NCBI RefSeq assembly: GCF_003967555.1
Contig: NZ_BIFS01000001.1
Location: forward strand, 682,001-746,000
DNA length: 64,000 nucleotides
Direction: 5' to 3'
Origin: Dictyobacter kobayashii
GTDB lineage: Bacteria; Chloroflexota; Ktedonobacteria; Ktedonobacterales; Ktedonobacteraceae
Part shown: piece after piece, positions 38,084 through 47,093 of the stretch
Layout: each line of letters opens with the position of its first letter
Numbering within the stretch: position 1 is the stretch's first letter
The notes under the pieces: generated by a model
Told to the model about the DNA's origin: nothing
Databases searched by the model: none
Seen by the model: the letters and a program-made list of their open reading frames with translations, nothing else
Translations under genes and position numbers: made by a program

Positions 38084-38242
38084 AAACGTCCCCCTTTCTG
38101 GTATGCGCAAATATGAGATACGCTTAAAGCACGTGTGAAAGTGCTAAGAGGGAGACAGTTTAGCTTGACAGGAAAAAAGAAGGAAAAAGCAAACAAGCAT
38201 AGCACTATAAGTGCACGCGCTCGTACCTTCAAGACAAAAAAA

Positions 38243-38305
38243 TGTTTTTAGCGTGTGGTGTGGTAAATGTGCCATACACATTTACCACACCACACGCTAA
38301 AAACA
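38243..38305 (-). terminator. Perfect 29-bp inverted repeat D, terminator of the cysteine operon
   Basis: The arms 38243-38271 and 38277-38305 are fully complementary with a 5-base loop. On the minus strand the stem is followed by TTTTTTTGTC. It lies 40 bases after the Mec stop. Confidence 0.8.
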
Positions 38306-38347
38306 GCTCAGGTTCGTCAGCACACGTGCGTAGGTTGGCACGCCAGG

Positions 38348-38769
38348 CTACTCATCTATGCTGATCTCACCTTCAGTGACCTGGCCCTGCAGATCGATCT
38401 TGAAGACGCGGGCATAGGGTAGATCGGGATGGTGACGGTGAGAAAAGATAATATAGAGATAGCCGTTATGCTTTGCATGCTCGATATCCCGTAGAGATGG
38501 ATAGGCTTCAGTAATGGGATGTGAATGATAATAGATCAAATCGCCATCATATTTACTGATATCATCATAGATGCGCAACAGATCAGCTGAGCCAATAATA
38601 GAAAAATCATCGGGTCGCTCAGCGGCATTCGCGGTCGGATAGTGCTTGACCGCTCGCTCATCCACACCACCCAATGCACCACAGGTCTCATTAGGATATC
38701 CTGCACTGACATGCTCGACCATCTCTTGATAGATGGTCGCAGGAATATGCACCACAAAACTTGCTTCAG

Positions 38770-38776
<7 letters not shown>
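38348..38776 (-). CDS. mec: JAMM/MPN+ metallopeptidase, CysO-cysteine peptidase type (Mec)
   Basis: A 142-residue M67 family zinc peptidase. The JAMM motif is complete: the active Glu in PNETCGALGG, and HSHPITEAYPSLRD for His, His and Asp zinc ligands. In Mycobacterium tuberculosis, Mec releases cysteine from the C-terminus of the carrier protein CysO. The same neighbours are here: CysM immediately upstream (stop overlapping this start by seven bases) and CysO before that. It might also trim the extra Arg at the CysO C-terminus. This is the last gene of the operon. Confidence 0.88.
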
Positions 38777-39715
<939 letters not shown>

Positions 39716-39988
39716 CTAGCGCCCACCCGCCATAGCTGGCAAAAGGGTAATGGTATCATTCGCGCCCACAGCGGTCTCCAGACCCTGCAGATAACGAACA
39801 TCCTGGTCATTGACATACACATTCACAAAACGGCTCAGATCTTGCTCGGGCTGGATCTGCTCTTTCAACGATGGATGGCTCTGATACAGGTTGGTCAGCA
39901 CTTCACCCAGGGTGCTCCCCTGTGCGCTAACTTGTTTGGAACCGCCCGCATATGAGCGTAAAACTGGTGCTAAACGGATAGTTGCCAT
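39716..39988 (-). CDS. cysO: Sulfur-carrier protein CysO (MoaD/ThiS family) with C-terminal GGR
   Basis: A 90-residue ubiquitin-like sulfur carrier. The typical start MATIRLAPVLRSYAGGSKQV and the end LLPAMAGGR are seen. Carrier activity needs a free C-terminal Gly-Gly; here one Arg follows it, so maturation by a peptidase would be required. The Mec-like JAMM protein in the operon is a candidate. GGAGGG lies 7 bases before ATG 39988. The longer upstream frame has no support. It is placed between the E1-like protein and CysM. Confidence 0.88.
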   Translation of the reverse strand: MATIRLAPVLRSYAGGSKQVSAQGSTLGEVLTNLYQSHPSLKEQIQPEQDLSRFVNVYVNDQDVRYLQGLETAVGANDTITLLPAMAGGR

Positions 39989-40067
39989 AATGCTCCCTCC
40001 AACAAAAATAATAATGAATTTCAAGTCTATTACCGCCATTGACGGCGAGAAGAATAAAGGGAAGAGT

Positions 40068-40093
40068 TGGGAGTACAGGCCTCTGTACTCCCA
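40068..40093. promoter_or_regulatory. Hairpin between the E1 and cysO genes
   Basis: TGGGAGTACAG (40068-40078) with CTGTACTCCCA (40083-40093), 11 perfect pairs and a 4-base loop. A second small hairpin, GAGGGC with GCCCTC, follows near 40097. It may process or attenuate the operon message. Confidence 0.5.
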
Positions 40094-40137
40094 GGTAGAG
40101 GGCTCAACGCCCTCCACACACCTACAATTGCTATTGA

Positions 40138-41314
40138 TTATGCAGGTATCGCACAAACATCTGCGTATGTAGGCAGATCTTCTGGATGCCCATGCTCACC
40201 GCAGGCTTCACATTTAGGATCGCGGAAGAGGCGCAACTCCATAAATTCACCAGACAACGCATCGTAGGTCAATAAACGGCCAACCAGAGGCTCGCCAATA
40301 CCCAACAATACTTTAATGGCCTCAGTCGCCTGTAACAGGCCAATAATACCAGGCAGAACACCTAGTACACCAGCCTCGGCACAGCTAGGAGCCAGTGCTG
40401 GGGGTGGGGGCTCTGGATATAGACAGCGATAGCAAGGTCCATCATACGGCTTGAACACCGTAACCTGTCCCTCAAAGCGGAAAACGCTACCATGGACAAC
40501 TGGCTTATTGAAGATAAGAGCCGCATCATTCAGCATATAACGCGTGGGGAAATTATCGGTACCGTCAATAATCAGATCATATTCAGAGACCAATTGCTTA
40601 ACGTTGGTTTCATCCAGGCGCTCGATATAAGTGACAACCTTGACGTCGGGATTCAGCGCATTGATGGTTGTGCGAGCCGACTCGGCTTTATACTGGCCAA
40701 TACGCTCTGTATTGTGAATAACCTGGCGTTGCAGGTTACTATCATCCACGACATCGGCATCAATAATGCCAATGGTGCCAACGCCGGCCGCAGCCAGGTA
40801 GAGAGCCGAAGGAGAACCCAGGCCACCGCACCGATAAAGAGGACTTTTGAATCGAGCAGTTTCAATTGACCCTGCTCGCCGACCTCAGGGACCAGCAAGT
40901 GACGGCTATAGCGCTTCGACTGGGCCTCGTTCAGTGTGCGTGGCTGTGTAAAGCCCAGACCACTGCCCTTCCACTGCCCAAAACCGCCGGCCATAGACAC
41001 GACATCCGTGTAACCCATCTGCTGCAAGGTATTTCCTGCCATGAGTGAGCGAACACCGCCAGCACAATATAGGACAACCCGTTTCGATTTATCAGGGACC
41101 GTCTCTTCAATCTGTGATTCAAGATGTCCCCGAGGAACATGTACCGCACCGGGAATATATCCTCATTCCATTCGGTCTTTTCACGTACATCTACCAGTGT
41201 GAAATCTGCATCACCCTGCTTACGCTGATTCAATGCCTCATTCACCTGGGACGCAGACCATTCGGGTACATGTTGCCGTGCTTGCCGCAATATCTCGCGA
41301 AAAGCATCACCCAT
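40138..41314 (-). CDS. Rhodanese-E1 (MoeB/MoeZ-like) fusion activating CysO (two frame breaks)
   Basis: A protein of about 393 residues. An N-terminal rhodanese domain comes first, with VDVREKTEWNEG and the active Cys in YCAGGVRS. An E1/MoeB domain follows: the nucleotide motif GAGGLGSPSAL, the zinc pairs CYRC and CEAC, and a Cys in PSCAEAGVLG. It should adenylate the CysO C-terminus and pass sulfur to it. In M. tuberculosis MoeZ the order is E1 then rhodanese, the reverse. Breaks are at CC 41161-41162 and CC 40826-40827 (plus strand), each needing one more C. It is first in the operon. Confidence 0.85.
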
Positions 41315-41625
41315 GTTACATCACCTCAATGTTGACTAAGTATATCAAATTAGTTTTAAGCTTGCTAACCAAAGAGTACCATGTATGATTTTTTCTTGTC
41401 AAGAAAGCTGAGCTAACTGATCACGCTTCCTGATAGCGTTGTTAGCCGCCTGCAGTGGCGAGAGAAGGTGCCACTGGTATTCGATGTCCCCTTCCAACCC
41501 CCCACACCTCTATCACTCCATACATATCCTCTTATGGTCAGACTTTTTTTAATTTTATGTATTCTCGTTTATACAAACATGGTGAGGTTGTCGATTATTC
41601 CCAAAAGCTGCATTTCTAGCAATAT
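41315..41625. other. Intergenic region ahead of the cysteine operon
   Basis: It contains a leftward TTGACA (41402-41397). The following TGGTACTCT can serve as an extended -10 at 18 bases, a plausible promoter for the operon. No ORF, T-box or S-box consensus was found. Confidence 0.4.
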
Positions 41626-41668
41626 AAAACCAACCATGCCCACACCTCTACTGAGCACGGTTGGTTTT
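41626..41668 (-). terminator. Terminator of the HEAT-repeat gene
   Basis: AAAACCAACC (41626-41635) pairs with GGTTGGTTTT (41659-41668), extended by further pairs with a mismatch. It lies just past the stop at 41675. Confidence 0.65.
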
Positions 41669-41674
41669 GCTAGA

Positions 41675-42775
41675 TCAGCTCCATTCGGTAGCTGAGAGCT
41701 CTTGTGTCGTTTGCTGTAATACTTTGTCGTTCTCTATTTTCTGCAACGTCTTCTGGGCAGCTAAAGCGGTACCAATCTTGAAAGATGGTTGTTGCATCTC
41801 CTGCACCAGAGGTGCCAGATAAGGCTTCAATTTTCGATAGCGCATGTAGAGCTGATGCAATACATACGAGCCCGTCTCGGCCAACCAGGGTGAGGTATCT
41901 TTGGACAGCAATACCTGCAGCGTGGGTACGACAATTAATTTACCAAATTGAATAAGTTCTTTCGCGGCCATCCAGGCCACGCCATGATCGGGATCATTCA
42001 AGCTCTGGGCCAGGGTCGGGATGGCTCGTGCGTCGTTGATTTCTCCCAGAGCACGCACACAATGCCAGCGTGTCCAGGCTGAAAGGCTACTGCTCTCAGC
42101 AATTAAAGCCGGTACGGCCGGAACCCCAATCTGCACCAGGGCATGAAAGATCTGGGCCCCCAGCAGTTCGTCAGCGCTATGCAATGCACTCAGTAGGGCA
42201 GGCACAGCCTCAACCGCTCTTAAGCGTCCCAGAGCTCTCGCGGCCTGTAAGCGTACTCCTGGTGAGGGATCTTTTAATGCGTTCATCAAGATCGGAACAT
42301 CATTGCGATTTCCGATCTGGCCGAGCAGATAAGCTGCATTCTCACGCATGTGCGGGTCAGGAGAATGCATACCAGCCATCAAGACCCGGTGTGCACGTTC
42401 GCTATCCATGCCAGCGCCCGGCATAAAAAGGGTGCGCAAACGCGTACGAGCATAAGGAGAGCGCAGCGGTAACGGGACCACAAATGGCTTACCAGCCCAG
42501 GTACCCAGAGCAATAAACTCTAAAAGATTACGAGCCAGGCGATCATCATCTAATGAGGAAACGGCAACCACCGCGCGTGAATCATTTTTAAGGATCCAGA
42601 TCATCAAGCGCCAGGCTGCGCCACGGTGGCCCTCGGCAGCCTGCTCAGCTAACACCTGCGGGGGCGTCTCTCCCATAGGTGGCGTGATATCAGAAGCCGG
42701 TGGCATCGAAGCCGAGGCGGGTTGCTGCTCTATATCATGGTAGTTTTGAGAATAAGGATCTGAATGGGGCGTCAT
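41675..42775 (-). CDS. HEAT-repeat protein (PBS-lyase-like repeats)
   Basis: A 366-residue protein. The first 60 residues are polar and Pro-rich. Four or more HEAT repeats follow, for example MRENAAYLLGQIGNRNDVPI, VRLQAARALGRLRAVEAVPA, and ARAIPTLAQSLNDPDHGVAW. Such repeats form curved scaffolds for protein binding; a catalytic role is not expected. No signal peptide or membrane span is seen. AGGAG lies 8 bases before ATG 42775, so the upstream 11 codons are left out. The partner is unknown. The gene has its own terminator and is followed by the cysteine operon in the same direction. Confidence 0.82.
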   Translation of the reverse strand: MTPHSDPYSQNYHDIEQQPASASMPPASDITPPMGETPPQVLAEQAAEGHRGAAWRLMIWILKNDSRAVVAVSSLDDDRLARNLLEFIALGTWAGKPFVVPLPLRSPYARTRLRTLFMPGAGMDSERAHRVLMAGMHSPDPHMRENAAYLLGQIGNRNDVPILMNALKDPSPGVRLQAARALGRLRAVEAVPALLSALHSADELLGAQIFHALVQIGVPAVPALIAESSSLSAWTRWHCVRALGEINDARAIPTLAQSLNDPDHGVAWMAAKELIQFGKLIVVPTLQVLLSKDTSPWLAETGSYVLHQLYMRYRKLKPYLAPLVQEMQQPSFKIGTALAAQKTLQKIENDKVLQQTTQELSATEWS

Positions 42776-42937
42776 CGTAATTTCTCCTAATAAAAAGGAT
42801 TTGAACAACGCACCGTCAGAGAGGAAGATTAAAAAAAGAGACTACACTAAAGTATATCATATCTCTTGCCCGTGCAGGCTTCGGCCCACACGAGCAAGAG
42901 ATATATTTATGGTTAGAGGATGTGGGCAGGCATCAAA

Positions 42938-43857
42938 CTAGCCAACAACACTGCCCAGGGTCAGACCATTGCGCCAGTAGCGCTGTAACAATAGGAAGCC
43001 AATAATCAGCGGCAAAATCGAGAGTAGCGAGCCCGTGACCAGGATGCTATAGACGTACTGCTGCACTCCGCCGCTGGTATAGGACGAATTCCACAGTTGC
43101 AACCCAACGGTTACCGGGAACAGATTGGAGTTGCTGATCATGACATACTGCAGGAAGTAGTTGGTCCAGACGGCCACGAATTGGAAGAGAAAAACAGTGA
43201 CCAGTGCGGGTGACATGATGCGCATAGCTATTGACCAGTAGGTCCTGAACTCACTGGAACCATCCACGCGCGCCGCATCAAGCAGTGCATCGGGTACCGA
43301 ACCATCAGCATAGATACGCGATAGATAGACACCAAAGGGGCTGACGATACTGGGCAAGATGATGGCAAGGTAGGTATCAGTCAGGTGAAAGCCGCTCATC
43401 AAAAGATAAAGTGGCAAGACCAGCGCCGGTGCCGGCACCAGAATCGAACCCAGGATGATCGAGAAGATGGCATTGCGACCCTTAAAAGTGAATTTCGCCA
43501 GCGCATAGCCAGCCATCGATGAGAACAACGTTCCAATCCCCGCGCTGACAATGGCATAGAAGAATGAGTTCCCAAGCCAGAGCAGATATGAACCATTATT
43601 ATAGGCGAACACATGCTGTATATTGGTCCACAGATTGAAATTGGGGCAAGCCAGAGGCCAAAGGTGCTAAAAAGATCCCCGGAACTCTTGGTGGCTGAGA
43701 TTAACAACCAGTATAACGGCAAGAGAAAGTAAACTGAGAGCACAAACAGGATGGCCATGGCCAGCACACTGCCGGGACGCACTCGCCGGCGTGAATGGGC
43801 GTGCTTCACCTTCAATGTAGCAGCTGGCCCCTGTGATTTTGTAGTTGTTGTTACCAT
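42938..43857 (-). CDS. Sugar ABC transporter permease 3, MalG type (one frame break)
   Basis: The last gene of sugar ABC operon 3. The N-terminus is polar and basic (KHAHSRRRVRPG), then six helices. The frame breaks at G4 43643-43646 (plus strand); five G restores FGLWLAPNFNLWTNIQHVFA. The coupling loop LDAARVDGSSEFRTYWSIAM is intact. Corrected length is about 307 residues. It starts six bases after the MalF-type partner stop. As for the other two importers, no ATPase is encoded nearby. Confidence 0.88.
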
Positions 43858-43863
43858 GATTAC

Positions 43864-44811
43864 TTACACTCCTGACTGCCGCTGGGTCAGACGCAAGAAC
43901 CCAAAGGAAAAGATAAATGTAACCACAGCCAGTACCACTGATAGTGCCGCGGTATAGTTATAATTATTGTTGCTAAAAGCCATAAAGTAGGCATAGAGGT
44001 TTGGCGTAAAAGAGCTGGTGATGCTATTAGACACCTGCGATAACACCTGAGGCTCGGTAAAGAGCTGCAATGTGCCGATCACTGAGAGTACACAGGTCAG
44101 GATCAGCGCGGGTGCAACCATAGGTATTTTAATGCGCCAGGCAATGCCAATAGCCGAACAGCCATCCAGGCCAGCCGCCTCATATAGTTGCGTCGGGATC
44201 GCTTGCAGGGAGGCATAAATAATCAGCATATTGTAGCCGGTATAGGTCCAGGTAACGATATTAGCCATTGACCAGAGAATAGTATTCCCATTCAAGAAAT
44301 TGATATTAATACCCAGCGCATGTAATCCTTGCACCAGGGGGCTCAATTGAGGATCATACAGAAATCCCCATAGGAGCGCACCAATTACTCCAGGAACACC
44401 ATACGGAATAAAGAATGCGACCCGGAAAAAGGATTTAAAGCGTACTGTCGCCGCATCCAACAACAATGCCAGTAAAAGAGCCAGCCCCAACATCACTGGT
44501 ACCTGAACGATACCAAACAACAGCATGCGACCAATACCTTCAAAGAAATTGCGATCAGTCAATACCTGCTGATAGTTACTCAGGCCCGCGAAAACTACTG
44601 TAGGAGCTCCCAGGCCCAACCCACTACGCTGAGTGCGAAACAAACTCTGATATACTGCATAGAAAATTGGCACCACAAAAAACAGCACAAACATCACACA
44701 AAAAGGCGTCAAGAACAGATAGGGAGTCAGCGTTTTACGCTGGAAACGCGTCCGCGACTGCACACGTCGCGGCTTAGAGATTCCCTCAGTCCTGGAGGTC
44801 GCAACTGCCAT
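43864..44811 (-). CDS. Sugar ABC transporter permease 3, MalF type
   Basis: A 315-residue permease. A basic N-terminal tail (RRVQSRTRFQRKTLT) is followed by six helices and the coupling loop LYEAAGLDGCSAIGIAWRI. GAGAGG is 10 bases before ATG 44811 (an ATG two codons upstream is also possible). It sits between the binding-protein gene and the MalG partner. The frame is intact. Confidence 0.9.
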   Translation of the reverse strand: MAVATSRTEGISKPRRVQSRTRFQRKTLTPYLFLTPFCVMFVLFFVVPIFYAVYQSLFRTQRSGLGLGAPTVVFAGLSNYQQVLTDRNFFEGIGRMLLFGIVQVPVMLGLALLLALLLDAATVRFKSFFRVAFFIPYGVPGVIGALLWGFLYDPQLSPLVQGLHALGININFLNGNTILWSMANIVTWTYTGYNMLIIYASLQAIPTQLYEAAGLDGCSAIGIAWRIKIPMVAPALILTCVLSVIGTLQLFTEPQVLSQVSNSITSSFTPNLYAYFMAFSNNNYNYTAALSVVLAVVTFIFSFGFLRLTQRQSGV

Positions 44812-45034
44812 AAACATACATCCTCTCTGATCCCTATCCCCTGGCAATAAGAACAATGGCAACCAATCTTTTTTACAATAGAAATAGATCGGGCAAAAGG
44901 CGATGAATACTTTGCTTAGAGCAGATAAAGCGTGTATCGCATAACCAGTTCTAATCGTAGGGGAACCCCAATAGCCGACTGCGGCAATCACCATCATCGG
45001 CCATTGGGGAGTGGGAGCTTGCTCTAATGTCTAC

Positions 45035-46369
45035 CTACTTTGATACTTTAAAGCCCTGTTTCTGCATACCCTGAACTATAGAGGATTGAATGTTATCCAG
45101 TGCAGAGCTCAATGTGCCTTTACCATTGACGGCATCACTGAAGCTATCAGACATCGCCGTGAACACGTCGTTCATGGTTGGTCCCCACTGGAACTGATCA
45201 TCCACCTGACTGGCAGCAGATCTAAAGACCTGATTGATATCCTGACCGCTATAGAATTTTTTGACATCATCAGCGGTAGCAATGTTGAGAGCAGAGGTCA
45301 AAGCAGGGTAAATCTGGGCAGATTTGACCATGTCATTGACGCTATCAGAGTTGGAGTTGAGCCACATGGCAAACTCAGCAGCCTCTTTTGGATGCTGGGT
45401 ATTGCTGAAGACTACAGTGGTCGAGCCACCCCAGTTACCGGCAACATTACCGCCAGCATTCCACTGAGGCATTGGAGCGACACGCCAGTCGCCAGCGGTC
45501 TTAGGAGCATTCGAGAGAATAGTGTTGGCACCCCAGACAGCAGAAACCCAGGTCGCCACCTGACCGGTGTTCAAATCGTTATACCAGGCCTGGGCGAAGT
45601 CAGGATCGTTTTTGACCAGTTTCTTGTCTTGTAGACCCTGCCAGTAGTCAGCAACTTTCTTGGAGGTTGCATCATTGATACCCACTTTCCAGGAGTCGCC
45701 ATTGATATTGAACCAGCGACCACCAGCCTGCCAGATCATACCAATAAACCAGCCCTGTGATTTCGGTGGGAAGGATGTGATGTAAGCATTAGGATCAGCG
45801 GCATGCAACTTTTCAGCCGCCTGAGCATATTCATCCCAGGTTGTGGGGACAGGGATGTTGTATTTCTGGAACAGGTCAGCGCGATAGAACATCGCCATTG
45901 GACCGGTATCCTGAGGAATAGCATAAATAGCGCTACCCTGCTTTACCTGATTCCAGGTCCAGGGTAAGAATTTATTCTGGAGTGAACCAGCCCCATACTG
46001 GGAAAGATCAAGCAAACCACCGGTAGCCTCGAAGGTTGGTAGAAACTGATATTCCACCTGGCCCAGATCAGGCGCATTCTTAGCTTTGATGGCTGTAAAC
46101 ATTTTTGCGTAGGTACCGTTATTACCGGCAGGGACCGACTCCCATTTGACTTGAATATTCGGATGACTTTTGTTGAAGCGATCAACCGCATTTTGCATAC
46201 CAGGGACCCAGGATTGGAAAGTCAGAGTGACAGGTCCATTACTGGTATCGCTCCCAGTGCTAGAAGAACCACCACAAGCGGCTAAAGCTGGCAGCAGTAG
46301 AAACGCCGCCAGGAACAAACACGCGAGGTTTGTAATACGCGGGCGACGAAGATGGAAACGAGACTGCAT
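45035..46369 (-). CDS. Sugar ABC transporter substrate-binding lipoprotein 3
   Basis: A 444-residue family 1 solute-binding protein. A basic start (MQSRFHLRRPR) leads to a hydrophobic signal ending LPALAACGG, a lipobox with the lipidated Cys near residue 32. Unlike proteins 1 and 2 it has no twin-arginine motif, so Sec export is expected. WDEYAQAAEKLHAADP and QWNAGGNVAGNWGG are typical of the fold. The sugar is unknown. No regulator is adjacent; an 18-bp palindrome lies about 390 bases upstream. Confidence 0.92.
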   Translation of the reverse strand: MQSRFHLRRPRITNLACLFLAAFLLLPALAACGGSSSTGSDTSNGPVTLTFQSWVPGMQNAVDRFNKSHPNIQVKWESVPAGNNGTYAKMFTAIKAKNAPDLGQVEYQFLPTFEATGGLLDLSQYGAGSLQNKFLPWTWNQVKQGSAIYAIPQDTGPMAMFYRADLFQKYNIPVPTTWDEYAQAAEKLHAADPNAYITSFPPKSQGWFIGMIWQAGGRWFNINGDSWKVGINDATSKKVADYWQGLQDKKLVKNDPDFAQAWYNDLNTGQVATWVSAVWGANTILSNAPKTAGDWRVAPMPQWNAGGNVAGNWGGSTTVVFSNTQHPKEAAEFAMWLNSNSDSVNDMVKSAQIYPALTSALNIATADDVKKFYSGQDINQVFRSAASQVDDQFQWGPTMNDVFTAMSDSFSDAVNGKGTLSSALDNIQSSIVQGMQKQGFKVSK

Positions 46370-47013
46370 AAATGATTACTCTCCTTTGAGCTACTACCGG
46401 CAGGTAATTGGCACTTACCTCTCGATAGTACGCCAACAGCGATAGGCTTTTCAGTGTCTATAGACAAAAGAACCTATCTACAAAAAAACGCAGAATGCTC
46501 TCTGCTTACCCTCTAGAAAAGCATCTAGCTGGCAAGCTACGTATAGAGAGGACAGAGTTTCCTACCCTGCGGCAAAGAAATCCATATCTAGTGATAATGC
46601 AGCATCGTACTTCACATGTTAGAAATGAGATAGCCACAGGGTACCTTTTTGATGGTAAATCAGATACACACAAATGATCTAGATACTATTTCCACACAGA
46701 AAACATATATCATTTGTGTTATTTTATATATGCTAAGATTAGCATCAACCTCGATAGCTGTCAATATTGACAGCATATCAAAGCATAGTAAAAAACGATT
46801 TTATTCTACAATTAAATAATTTATTACATTTATATTCATATCACGACGAAAAAACCCATCAAATAGGTGCCAAGTCAACTATTTGATGGTATGAACTGGA
46901 TAATCTCTTCATCCAAAAAAATCGATAAATCTGGCCTTACATCTCTCTCCCGCAACAACCCGGGAAAGCAAAATCTACTCTCATCTATAATGGGGAAGGC
47001 CAGAGGGGATACC
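46370..47013. other. Intergenic region upstream of sugar ABC operon 3
   Basis: An AT-rich stretch with an 18-bp perfect palindrome (46757-46774) and an 11-bp hairpin (46856-46866 with 46879-46889). No supported ORF or RNA gene was found. Confidence 0.4.
46757..46774. promoter_or_regulatory. 18-bp perfect palindrome, possible operator
   Basis: GCTGTCAATATTGACAGC reads the same on both strands. Its size and symmetry fit a dimeric repressor site, possibly for sugar ABC operon 3. No regulator is encoded beside it. Confidence 0.4.
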
Positions 47014-47090
47014 AATCCATACTCTAAAAAGAGCGCCTGCATATTCTACAGTGAATAGAATATGCAGGCGCTCTTTTTAGAGTATGGATT
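47014..47090. repeat. Perfect 35-bp inverted repeat E at the 3' end of the molybdenum hydroxylase gene
   Basis: The arms 47014-47048 and 47056-47090 are fully complementary with a 7-base loop, the longest hairpin in the window. It begins 4 bases from the stop codon at 47094. The stem contains T5/A5 tracts, so it may end the leftward transcript. Confidence 0.85.
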
Positions 47091-47093
47091 TTA

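Noticed and set aside
39989..40156. N-terminal extension of CysO
   Set aside because: The extension crosses hairpins and lacks a ribosome site; GGAGGG is correctly placed before ATG 39988.
46867..47058. 63-codon ORF upstream of repeat E
   Set aside because: It lies across a hairpin and part of the 35-bp inverted repeat and has no coding character.
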